A DNA stretch of 64,000 nt from Odontocerum albicorne. Taxonomy: Eukaryota; Arthropoda; Insecta; Trichoptera; Odontoceridae. Below, piece by piece: positions 54,272-64,000 of the stretch. The notes under the pieces were generated by a model that did not search any database, had not been told where the DNA came from, and saw only the letters and a list, made by a program, of their open reading frames with translations. Location: NCBI GenBank assembly GCA_949825065.1, contig OX463864.1:17993327-18057326 (forward strand), given 5' to 3'. How positions within the stretch are numbered: the first letter of the stretch is position 1; every line of letters begins with the position of its first letter. The position numbers and the translations under genes are program-made.

Positions 54272-54790
54272 ATATTCTTATATATTACTTTACTATTTAA
54301 AAAAAAGTCATTACATTAAGAGAAGTGAAAATTTTCCGAAAAGTTATTTCGTATTTTTAGATCAAATTCAAATGCACCAAATACTAATTCTACAATATTA
54401 ATACCGAATCAATTAATATTTATTTTTCCTGCTTATTTTCTTATCAAAGTTTAATTGCAATATCCTAGTTAACTCGCCAAAATAAATAATGTTTTCAAAT
54501 TGTAAAAAGGACACATTAATTAGTTTACTAATATTCTTTTTTTTTCTACCCTTCATTTTGTACAACTCTATTCTCTTATCACAAAAATCATTGCATAGCT
54601 AAAAACCCATTCATTTTTCAACAATAAAAAAAAAACAGTAATAATCCACTTCAAGAAAAATCTCCACATTTTATACCCTTATCAAAAATATCCATTTGAT
54701 TAAAATACAACCTTTTTATTCTGACTCCCAGTTTTCCTAACCATTTTCCTCCCCTTATTTTGAACATATGCGTGTTTATCTATATTCCCT
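54272..54790. other. No recognised gene
   Basis: AT-rich; nothing matched. Confidence 0.4.
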
Positions 54791-54794
54791 TTTA

Positions 54795-55020
54795 TGTATC
54801 CTATACCACAATGGCGCTCAGTGGCGCTCTGACTCGAAGGGCGACGGACGTGCGCATCGGGACGCCCTAAACGCACGTGTTTTCAGTATAGAAAAAATAT
54901 ATATATAAAAAATAACTTTCGACGTATGTACTTAACCTCAAAAAATAGGCGCGCCAATTTTTCCCGCTCGGTCGCCATTTTTGTTCAACGACAATAAAAA
55001 AACGTTCTTTTTTTTTAAAT
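54795..55020. promoter_or_regulatory. CpG-rich promoter-like patch
   Basis: An isolated GC- and CpG-rich stretch in AT-rich DNA. It contains GGGCGACGGACGTGCGC, GGCGCGCC, TTTTTCCCGCTC (like an E2F site) and CGCCATTTTTG (like a YY1/Pho site). CTATAC and GTATAG bracket 54800-54890, so it might instead be a small inverted-repeat element. No coding exon was linked to it. Confidence 0.3.
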
Positions 55021-55211
55021 ATATTTCATGGGTGTTGTGTTATAAAAAAATTAAAAGTGTAATAAAAAATTTTAATATGTATTTTAAAAAAAATCAAATA
55101 ATCAAAATGTTTATTTTTCAAACATAATAAAATTTATATAAATGTTTTAAAAGATTGTATTTTGTATATACTCGTTTATAAACAATATTATTTGTCATTA
55201 TTGTACGCAAT

Positions 55212-55440
55212 TACGCTTTAAAGTATGGGACAACCTTCATTGGTAGGAAACCTGTCTCCCAGCCCGTGGGTTACGTGTTCAATTCTGATTGATACCCGAT
55301 TTTTTTAATAGCATTACAATCTGCTTTTTCGTTTAAGGCCTCTTAAACAGCTTTAAGGTTGATTAGAAGAGATTGTCATGTGGCAATAACCTGTCATGTT
55401 GTACAATATACAACGAAAGTGTAACACAATACTTATACCA
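55212..55440 (+). mobile_element. SINE-1, near full length
   Basis: GACAACCTTCATTGGTAGGA, GGTTACGTGTTCAATTC, linker, tail AAGGTTGATTAGAAGAGATT and GAAAGTGTAACACAATAC. Confidence 0.75.
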
Positions 55441-55444
55441 TACA

Positions 55445-55655
55445 TTATTTATTTATCTATAACGATGTGTTTCTATCATGGTAGGCAGCAGGGAGAAAGC
55501 GCCAGACTTTCCTATCATGACTCACATATTTCGCCTCTTACAATTCCTACAATTCCTACGATTTCTCTGACTTTCATATTTCAATCAATCAAAATACCAT
55601 AACTTATTCCAATCATGTTTTCCTTGGTGAACCTCTACCGCGCCAAACTAAAAAG
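55445..55655 (-). mobile_element. LINE-A 3' end
   Basis: Antisense CATGGTAGGCAGCAGGGAGA, then TTTCCTATCATGACTCACAT. Confidence 0.6.
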
Positions 55656-55879
55656 TCATATTAATTCTAATTATTATTCAGACAACAAATAAATTAACGG
55701 AAACTAACGTTCTCTTTTACAAATATTTTAGATTCAGTAAATGTCAATATTGGTTAGATTGGGTAATCCGTATGTACATAGTGTAGTTTTTTTTTTCGTA
55801 AACTTTACTTCTTGTAAGTTGTAAACTGCATAAATAAAATATACCTATATTTTATATCCTTTCATTTTATACTAACGTT

Positions 55880-56065
55880 TTCTACTTCATCTTCTTAGCA
55901 ACCATCTAATTTCAATGTGATTCTGCTAATTTTATTTCTAATCTACAATCACATCTCCGTTCTCTCCTAATCGTATTGATATACTTTGCAGACTCTCATA
56001 TCTTTCCTTACCACATCCAACTATCAATTCTTCGGTCTACCTCTTTATCTATGGCCAGAGACTTG
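55880..56065 (-). mobile_element. LINE-A fragment, weak
   Basis: CTTTCCTTACCACATCCAAC and TTCTTCGGTCTACCTCTT resemble the antisense 'GRGRPRK.W' region. Confidence 0.4.
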
Positions 56066-56451
56066 AAGATTTAATCATACATTTGACGTATGTTTTTGCA
56101 AAAAGGCTTCATGCCACATTTTACCTATTTTCAGATAGTTCAAACTTTTTGATAGTAGTTCAAAGTATTTGAGAGATTAATTTCCCACTATTTGAGTGAC
56201 TTTAGTTCACACCATTTGAGATACTAATTTCACAGTATTTGTGAGGCTATAGCTCACGCTGTTTGAAAAATTAATTTCACACACTTTGAGAGACTATTTG
56301 AGGGATTAATTTCATACTTTTTAAGAGACTCGAGTTCACATTATTTGAGACAATAATTTCACGCTATTTGAGAGGTTCTAGCTCACACTATTTAAAAAAT
56401 TAAGTTCACACTATTTGAGAGACTTGAGTGCATGCTACGTGGCAAACTATA

Positions 56452-57123
56452 ACACATCGATCAATAAGTCCCGGGACCAACTACTAAAACAACATTTGTT
56501 TGCTAAAATTCTTCTTTATTCATCAACACAGTCTCCTTCAAGAGCGATGCATTCATTCCAACGCTTTCCTAACTTTTCTATGCCAGCCGTGTAGAACGAT
56601 TTATCTTTGGTTTCAAAATAGGCGTTAGTTTCGGCAATCACTTCTTCATCGGAGCCAAATCTCTTTCCCTGGATCATCTTTTTGAGGTCTGCGAACAGAC
56701 AATAGTCACTGGGAGCCAAATCTGGAGAATACGGTGGGTGCGGATGCAATTCGAAGTTCAACTCGTGCAATTTGCCCATCGTTACCATAGACTTGTGACA
56801 CGGTGCATTGTCCTGATGAAAGAGAACTTTTTTCTTCTTCATATGGGGCCGTTTTTTGCAATTTCTGCATCGCTGAGTTTGAACGGTATTTTTTCCCATT
56901 AAAAAGCAATGTTTTATCAACACACGAAATTAGTTTTTTTCCATTGTTTTAAAAATACCAAAAGTAGCGTCACTAAAACCACTGTAACTCAATGACACAA
57001 TGTCGGAATGTCATAAAAGTTTGATACGTAACTTCTAAAGGTTGGTACTAGCTGAGAATGGTATGGATTTGTTATTAGAGGCGCCATCTGTTGATTAGTC
57101 CCAGGACTTATTGATCGATGTGT
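56452..57123 (-). mobile_element. Mariner deletion derivative (672 bp) with TA duplication
   Basis: Terminal inverted repeats ACACATCGATCAATAAGTCC and GGACTTATTGATCGATGTGT are near perfect. TA flanks both ends (56450-56451, 57124-57125). The N-terminal transposase and first catalytic Asp are deleted. Confidence 0.9.
56516..56923 (-). pseudogene. Mariner transposase C-terminal half
   Basis: Open for 135 codons and stops at 56516. It contains 'VLFHQDNAPCHKS' (second catalytic Asp) and 'PPYSPDLAPSDYCLFADLKK' (third Asp). The spacing is 34 residues, the D34D of canonical mariners. The C-terminus 'KLGKRWNECIALEGDCVDE' matches the family's usual ending. Upstream ('MLIKHCFLMGKNTVQTQRC') is a remnant after an internal deletion, so it cannot be active on its own, although the remaining frame is intact. 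Confidence 0.85.
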
Positions 57124-57334
57124 TAGTTCACACTTTTAGAAAGCATAAATTAATGCTATTCGACAAAATATTACATTGAAAAGTATTCACCTTTGAGTGG
57201 TATTTGGTCATTTGACGGCGCTAGAAAAATAAATACGCATTAATATGATATGTATTGGTATTATTTATTCCATCTACAGCATTAAGGTTTATTTATTTGA
57301 TACATCAAACAAGATATTAAAGTTATGTGAGATA

Positions 57335-57604
57335 CAGTAGACTTTCAATTATTATCTGAGGTCACATTAACCGGGATGCGAATTGACCGGGGCAGTAAAA
57401 AATCAGGTTTTTTTAATAATATTTCCATATATTATATTAAATCTAAAAAAAACTATTCAAATTTTGTTGCTGTCCCGGTTAATCCGCAAACCAGTTAATA
57501 TGACCCCGTATAGTTGAGAGTCTACTCTCTATCAATTTTGTTGCTGTCCCGGTTAATCCCTAAACCGGTTAATATGACCCCGTATAGTTGAGAGTCTACT
57601 CTTG
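57335..57604. mobile_element. pogo-like MITE with duplicated right end
   Basis: The left end CAGTAGACTTTCAATTATT and right end AGTTGAGAGTCTACT resemble pogo/Tigger termini. The right 75-80 bp (GTCCCGGTTAATCC...TATAGTTGAGAGTCTACT) is present twice in tandem. Confidence 0.65.
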
Positions 57605-57606
57605 AT

Positions 57607-58320
57607 CAATTTTGTCGGCGGCCGTATTCTAACGTAGCGGATTCATTTCCGAGTTAGTAGAATATTCGTAGAACATATTATATCAAAATTTATGAATTTC
57701 TATAGCTTATAAGAAACTTATAACGTCTTATAGAGCTTTAAAGCAACATAAAAAAATAGCGCTACACAAAACACTGAATAACTCAAGGATGTAGCCAAGA
57801 GCTTTCATCCCCTTGCAACCGGAACTTTGAATTTGTTCTGTAAAGACTATATACTCGCTGAAGTGCAAAAGCTTGCACATAATATATGAATACACGCACA
57901 GGAGTATTTCGTACATATGCGTATAATGACTGTCAATCATACTTAGTCACGGGGGATTGCGTGTCATATCATATTATATATGTTCATTTAATAAGTACAT
58001 TAAATGATTTTTGTTTTCATTTGCAATTAATAAAACGCTTACTGTTTAGGGTTTAAATATTGTAAAAATACTATAATCATTACCATCATGCCATGTACTT
58101 ATTGTAATAGGCAGAAATAACATATCTCCACTTTATTTTATTGTGGCACACATATTTTGCTTCTACCACTTTCAAATATTTCGCCATGCGTAATATCCAA
58201 TTATAAAGGCTTTTGACTCTTCCCTCTTTCTAAATTTGATTAATTTCGTAGTGCTACGTTTTTTGTATATTTCCTAATTTCTCTTATCGTTAGTATTAAC
58301 TTGTTCAGTTACAATATGCC
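57607..58320. repeat. Repeat R, copy 2
   Basis: Paralogous to 61727-62340: shared TGAAGTGCAAAAGCTTGCAC versus TGAAGTACAACAGCTTCTAC, TGTCATATCATATTATATAT and a shared LINE-A 3' end at 58085-58310 (AATAGGCAGAAATAACATAT). The parallel order over ~700 bp suggests a compound element or an old segmental copy. Confidence 0.6.
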
Positions 58321-58464
58321 ATTGATAGATAAATACATTGATTATTCAATTAATTAATATATAATCATATATGCGATTAGTTTCTCCATCTTTATTTTTA
58401 ATATAAGTATATATAGTATTCGCCAGAATATTACAACAATATTTAGAAATAGCTACTAACTTTA

Positions 58465-60135
58465 AATCTTGTTAATAAAATTATGAGTTAGTTATATCTA
58501 AGTGTATGCAAATAACAATTATGTGCACACAAAAAAAAACAAGAAAAGACACCTCAAATAATGTGATGGTTCAAAAAGCCAAATGGATATTTATTAATAA
58601 TTCCGTTAATTAATATATATCAATTTGAATTTTTGAACCACCATATTATTCGAGGTGTCTTTTCTTGATTTTTTTTTGCCTATAGTTGTTATTTGCGAAC
58701 ACTTAGATATAGCTAACCTATAATATTTTTAACAATATGGAGAATCCAATCGCAGATATTATGATATATTAATTAACTGAATTATTAATATACACATATA
58801 TCCATTTGGTTTTTTGAACATCACATTATTTGAGGTGTCTATTTTTCAGTTTTTTGCCTACAATTGTTATTTGCATACACTTAGTTATAACTAACCTATA
58901 ATATTTTTAACAATATGGAGAATCCAATCGCAGATATTATGGTCTATTAATTAACTGAATTATTTATATACACATGTATCCATTTGGTTTTTTGAACATC
59001 CCATTATTTGAGGTGTCTATTTTTCAGTTTTTTTGCCTATAGTTGTTATTTGCATACACTTAGATATAACTAACCTATAATTTTATTAACAAGATGGAGA
59101 ATTCAATCGGAGATTTTATGATATATTAGTTAAGTGAATTATTAATATACACATATATCCATTTGGTTTTTTGAACATCACATTATTTGAAGTGTCTATT
59201 TTCAGTGTTTTGCCTATAGTTGTTATTTGCATACACTTATATATAACTAACCTATAATTTTTTTTACCAATATGGAGAATTCAATCGGAGATTTTATGAT
59301 ATATTAATTGACTGAATTATTAATATATAACACGCAAACGTTTGACTTTTTGAACTACCACATTATTTGAGGTGTCTTTTCTTCAGTTTTTTTGCCTATA
59401 GTTGTTATTTGCATACACTTAGATACAACTAACCTATAATTTTATTAACAAGATGGAGAATTCAATCGGAGATTTTATGATATATTAATTAACTGAATTA
59501 TTAATATACACATATATCCATTTGGTTTTTTGAACATCACATTATTTGAGGTGTCTTTTCTTCAGTGTTTGCCTGTAGTTGTTATTTGCATACACTAAGA
59601 TATAACTAACCTATATTTTTTTACAAACGTTTGACATTTTGAACCACCACATTATTTGAGGTGTCTTTTCTTCAGTGTTTGCCTATAGTTGTTATTTGCA
59701 TAAACTTAGATATAACCTACCTATAATTTTATTAACAAGATGGAGAATTCAATCGAAGATTTTATGGTATATTAATTGACTGAATTATTAATATATAACA
59801 TACAAACGTTTGACTTTTTGAACCACCACATTATTTGAGGTGTCTTTTCTTCAATGTTTTGCCTATAGTTGTTATTTGCATACACTTAGATATAACCTAC
59901 CTATAATTTTATTAACAAGATGGAGAATTAAATCGGAGATTTTATGATATATTAATTGACTGAATTATTAATATATAACATACAAAGGTTTGACTTTTTG
60001 AACCACCACATTATTTGAGGTGTCTTTTCTTCAATGTTTTGCCTATAGTTGTTATTTGCATAAACTTAGATATAACCTACCTATAATTTTATTAACAAGA
60101 TGGAGAAACCAATCGCAGATATTATGATATATGTA
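58465..60135. repeat. ~180-bp satellite, about nine units, first unit inverted
   Basis: Core words: AGTTGTTATTTGCATACACT, AGATATAACTAACCTATAAT, AACAAGATGGAGAATTCAAT and ACATTATTTGAGGTGTCTTT. Units start near 58681, 58860, 59041, 59218, 59400, 59577, 59688 (short), 59868 and 60048. Sequence 58465-58590 is an inverted unit facing the first direct unit. Confidence 0.92.
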
Positions 60136-60399
60136 TTTATATATTGTATAAACACATAAGATATCAAATTATTCGCGAGTCTTTTTCATAAACATCAGGC
60201 GTCGGCAATATAATTTAACTAAGGAATATTTTATTTGATAAAAGCAGCTTTCGATCAGTTCAATTTATTTATTTACTTGAGAAGTAGGTATACTTAAACG
60301 TAATTATTGAAGATAATTGCAAGCTGAAAACTGAAGTGTTTAAACTTCAACTGTATCCTTTAAAATCTTCCTCCCTCTTAGTGTATTTCATAAAAATAT

Positions 60400-60925
60400 A
60401 TACGTGGACATGGAAAGAACTGAAAGGCGCCAGATAAACGCTGTAGAAATCCGTGCATTGAGAAGAATACAGTCAGTGATTAGGGATGAATGTGAGCTTA
60501 AAGGTGATGTATTGAGTAAGATGAAGAAGAGCACTCCTGAGGTAGTTTGGACATGTGGAACGAATGAATGTAGAAATACTAACAAAACATACAATATATA
60601 CAGTGCGTGGAAAGCGGGAAAAAGAAAAATCAAAAGAAATTTACTTGGATCAAGTGAATTATATTTTGAAATAAGAAAATTTAAAAAGTAATTGTAGTAG
60701 TTGTGTAAGAAGGTGTATGTATTTAGAAGAGGCAAAATATGTGTGTCGAGATAAAGTCTGGTTGGTAGAGTGAGTAAAAGAAAAATTAATAAGGATTAAA
60801 GAAAACAAAACGAGATGTTTAAGAAAATGCACAGATATGGGGGAAACGAAGAAAGTATGTTGTGATATAAACGTTTGGCGTTCTATCCTATCTGCCTGCT
60901 CCAACAGGGAAATAGCGTGACGGTA
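60400..60925 (+). mobile_element. LINE-A 3' half
   Basis: Opens with 'MERTERRQINAVEIRALRRI' and 'DECELKGDVLSKMKKST', then frameshifts. Ends with TCCAACAGGGAAATAGCGTG and ACGGTATGTATGTG. Confidence 0.8.
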
Positions 60926-60939
60926 TGTATGTGTTTACG

Positions 60940-61245
60940 AGAAAAAAAATAAGACAGGCAAAAAACAGGCCTCTAAGTACATGACCCAAGTAGGACACCT
61001 TTCGGATTTTAATATTTGTCAGCAGCTCTCTATCAACTTTGGCTCTTTGAAGAACCCTCGTGTTGCTGACCATATCGGTCCAGCGTATCCGTAGCATTCT
61101 CCGGTGCATCCACATTTCGAATGCTTTCAGTCGGTTCATACTACCAACTTTGAGGGTCCATGATTCCACTCCATGCAATAACACTGACCAAACGTAGCAT
61201 TTGACTAACCGTTGTGGAAGTTTTATATTTAGATACATAACCTAC
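60940..61245 (-). mobile_element. RTE-like LINE fragment (second type)
   Basis: The minus frame reads 'RLVKCYVWSVLLHGVESWTL', 'KAFEMWMHRRMLRIRWTDMV' and 'LLTNIKIRKVSYLGHVLRG'. The wording differs from LINE-A, and it matches the order of 63163-63946. Confidence 0.75.
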
Positions 61246-61726
61246 TGATTTGAAATTATATTGGTATTAAATACTACCATAATTCATAGGTTTAAACAAG
61301 TGTTTAAACTACAAAACCACAAACACAGCATGAGAACCCCAACCATTGACGATCACACGTCCAGTTGCATATCTCTGGACCGCGTAACCTGATATCACTG
61401 GTTCAAATCCGCCCCGAGGGAAATACAATATCTTTGTGAACCTGTCACATTTTCACACAGACAAGTGTCTTAGTGTTGATTGTGAATGAAAAACATAGAC
61501 ACTGATTTTTCTAACCGGGTATATGTACCGAGTCAGTTGTATTGCGGACGTGGCCCTAAGTAATAGGAATGAACGGCCTTTTTTCCGTTTTGTGAACTGA
61601 GAACTTTTGTTTTTTTTTTGTGAACTGTGAACTTTTTAGTTTTTTTTTGTGAACTGTGAAAAACAAATAAGTGACATTTATTTTTATTACATTTTTGTGT
61701 ATATTACAAACCTATTTATACTATTT

Positions 61727-62340
61727 CGTGTCAGCGGTCTAAGTAAGCGAGTTCGATTATTTGCGGATTTATTTCCGGATTGGTTTTATTCTTAGACCAT
61801 TTTACACCCAAATGTGTTCATATAGCTTATATACCATACTGTTTATCATAAATTTGTATAGTGCTGTTAAGTAAAACGTACGAGTAAATATAACGAAAGG
61901 CTGCAACAGATTAAAACTACTGATCGACTTGAATATTTAATCTTCTTGCCATCGTAATCTATCAAAATTGTGTGTTCGTTGAAGTACAACAGCTTCTACA
62001 TAACAAACCAATACACGCACTGACATCATTCATCTTCAAAATGGCTGACAATCGCAACCGATCACGAGAGGTTGCATTTCATATCATGATGTATCTGTTC
62101 ATTTATTAAATGCTTAAATTATTATCGTTGTCTTTTGTAATGAATCATTGTTTTGGATTTAAATATTGTCATAAGACACAATAGTATACATCATGCTGTG
62201 TCCCTATTGAAATAGGCAGAGATAACAGATCTTCAATTCTTTATATCCTAGCACTTGTATTTTGCTTCTACCACGTTCGTACTTATCGTCATGCATAACC
62301 TTCTACTTGATTACGAGGGATAGTCTGTCCGTCTTTCGCC
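61727..62340. repeat. Repeat R, copy 3, with LINE-A 3' end
   Basis: tRNA-like start (CAGCGGTCTAAGTAAGCGAG, GATTTATTTCCGGATTGG), then the body shared with 45974-46345 and 57607-58320, then a LINE-A 3' end at about 62195-62330 (CCCTATTGAAATAGGCAGAG). TACGAGTA at 61879. Confidence 0.6.
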
Positions 62341-62605
62341 ATTTCGTAGCAGCTGTCATTCCAAGAGCTACGAGTATGTGATAGCGTCTTCAAAATGTGT
62401 GTCTGAGATTCATTTTCAACCTACGAAAGTACGATCATATAACTTCATACCAGAAGGCATTGAACTGGTTGAATGTTAGAAATAGACGCCAAACTCACAT
62501 ACTGTCTCTATTGTATAACATCCTTAACTGCTCCGCCGCACCCTCGTATAATTTATTTGATATACTCGTACTAAAAACATTAATTTTTGTATTAATGTCA
62601 TAATC
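62340..62605 (+). mobile_element. CR1/jockey-type LINE C-terminal region
   Basis: 'MCLRFIFNLRKYDHITSYQK' and 'NWLNVRNRRQTHILSLLYNI' match the conserved 'RFifgLRKYDHvS..L.WLpvr.RR..hillLly' block of non-LTR reverse transcriptases. It may belong to the same clade as LINE-F, where this block precedes the 'LWNQLQTNI' end. Confidence 0.7.
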
Positions 62606-62889
62606 TCTCTCCCATATATCAAAATATTCTTAACTTACCCGTTACGGAACGGGGTATATTTAACCCCCAGAATTTAAAATCAATGCCTTCTCGAAAAATG
62701 AATTTTTTAAACTTATAATGTAGTTGAAATATGGAGTAAGTTACGAAGTATGTTACGAAGTATGTTACGAAGTATGTTACGACTTTCATAGACTATAAAG
62801 CAAACTAACGCCTCCTTTCTTGAAAAACTGAGGCACTGTAGATAATACGCTTCTGATGATTCCTCGAATTCTTTGGACACATTGCCCGT

Positions 62890-63090
62890 GGGTAAAGAGA
62901 CAGTTTGGAGAGGTTTGCGAACACTGAGAACGTGAAAAGACAACGCACAAGAAAAAGAGTCCCAATATGTTGGGCTGGCCAAATGAGACACGCAACAATT
63001 GCTCTTCGAGTGCAGGGATGGTTGGAAAAGAGTCGTGAAGTGCTATCATGGAAGTCACGATGCTCAGTCATGAGCTACACGACAGGGTGA
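62890..63090 (+). mobile_element. LINE-C 3' ORF end
   Basis: 'MERFANTENVKRQRTRKRVP', 'ICWAGQMRHATIALRVQGWL' and 'SRCSVMSYTTG' stop. Same 3' end as 37095-37330, where the frame gives 'GSHDAQS'. Confidence 0.65.
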
Positions 63091-63162
63091 ATTTTTAGAC
63101 GAGTACTGTTGGAAACCTTAAGCCATCTTGGAGTCTTATTTACAACTTATTTTTATTCAGTT

Positions 63163-63946
63163 TCAATCCTGGGGATTGGTTAGCAGCAAAGCCCTGCATC
63201 TCTTCCTCCACTCCACTTGGTCCTCAGCAATCTTCTTGAGCTCTGTATAAGAGGTGCAGTCCATATCGTGGCATATTTTCTCCAGATACTCTCGGCGAGG
63301 GGGCCCTCTGCCAATCGATCCCTCAATCATTCCCTCCAGTATATTGTGCAGGAGACTTCCATGTCGCAGCATATAACCCATCCATTCTGCACGCCTTTTC
63401 GATATGGTGTTTGACAGGTACCTGGTTTCTTCGATCCTGCTGAGAACCTCGTCATTTGTAATGTGGTCTCTCCAGGAAATCCTTAGGATTCGTCTATAGG
63501 TCCACATCTCGAATGCTTCCAATATTTTTCGATCTTTTTCGCCTACGCATCATGTCTCGCAACCATATGGTACATCAAAATACTCCACACATATGTTTTG
63601 ACCAAGTGCTTGCGGAGCTAGGTCCATGTTGGTGGATTCGAAAATCTTTGATTTCTTATTAAAGACGAGTTTTGCTTGGTGGATGCGACTGTCAACCTCT
63701 CTTTTTGTACGCCCATCCCATGTGATCTTGCCTCCAAAATATACAAACTATTTTGCGTTCTTAAGTGCAGCTCCTGACATTAGTATGTTCATTTGGTGTT
63801 CGTCTCTGCCTACGGTTATCACTTTTGTTTACAGCTATCTGGCACTTACAGACTACCAAAATAGATTCAGGTCGTATTCGCCTTTACCAGCGACCTCTTG
63901 GATTGATAAACAAATAAGACTCTATAATATTAAATTACTTTGTTAG
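63163..63946 (-). mobile_element. RTE-like LINE fragment, edge copy
   Basis: Minus strand: an open segment at 63522-63163 ('MEAFEMWTYRRILRISWRDH', 'ISKRRAEWMGYMLRHGSLLH', 'AEDQVEWRKRCRALLLTNPQ'). Upstream (63946-63540) are broken 'WDGRTKREVDSRIHQAKLVF' and 'VPYGCET' segments. Same clade as 60940-61245. Confidence 0.75.
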
Positions 63947-64000
63947 ATTCTGTTCAGCGTGACTAACAAATATTCTCTCTAACAATAGATTACGTACCTA

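Larger units (their letters stand above)
56130..57170. repeat. ~30-bp tandem repeat interrupted by a mariner
   Basis: Degenerate units built on TTCACACTATTTGAGAGACT with variants ending ATTAATTTCAC. The array runs 56130-56450 and resumes at 57126 after the mariner, with only a few units on the right. Confidence 0.75.

Noticed and set aside
61350..61440. tRNA-like GGTTCAAATCC at 61400
   Set aside because: A B-box-like word is present but no convincing A-box or second copy was found.

Overview
The window looks like AT-rich, repeat-dominated DNA from an insect nuclear genome. The inference rests on mariner, hAT and Tc1-type DNA transposons, several clades of non-LTR retrotransposon (RTE-like, jockey/CR1-like), tRNA-derived SINEs, satellite arrays, and short exons flanked by canonical GT-AG splice sites. 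The abundance of one RTE-like LINE (called LINE-A here) recalls lepidopteran genomes, but that is from memory and not proven. There are no bacterial-style operons, rRNA genes or CRISPR arrays. Family labels LINE-A to LINE-G and SINE-1 to SINE-4 are mine.

Host gene content is sparse. The best-supported gene is on the + strand: a first coding exon (18803-19028, Met followed by a Gln/His- and Gly/Ser-rich segment) and a 39-nt microexon (22473-22511), both joined in phase 1. Its next exon was not found, so much of the rest of the window may be one very long intron. Two weaker coding candidates are a 91-codon ORF with a 60-nt intron (38835-39170) and a possible terminal exon (2357-2459).

Layout: 1-9.3 kb holds LINE-A, MITEs, SINEs, a hAT remnant and a rearranged mariner. 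9.8-11.6 kb is degenerate tandem repeats. 11.7-17.7 kb is nested LINE-A, a hAT MITE, SINEs and a mariner-like element carrying an 82-bp tandem expansion. 18.8-22.5 kb holds the host exons, with LINE and MITE insertions in intron 1. 22.6-32 kb has more mariner-like deletion derivatives and four satellite blocks. 32-47.8 kb is a dense mosaic of LINE 3' ends, SINEs, a hAT MITE, a foldback element and an RTE insertion with a target duplication. 48-57 kb has MITEs, a SINE split by a LINE, a CpG-rich promoter-like patch and a mariner inside a satellite. 58.4-60.1 kb is a ~180-bp satellite with an inverted first unit. 60-64 kb is LINE remnants.

How the parts relate: the tRNA-derived SINE-1 shares its 3' tail with LINE-F, suggesting LINE-F machinery mobilised it. 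Non-autonomous DNA elements far outnumber autonomous ones. The most striking unexplained signal is the octamer TACGAGTA/TACTCGTA, seen 20 times. In several repeat families it is exactly a 6-nt insertion relative to a sister copy, which looks like the excision scar of an unidentified TA-targeting transposon.
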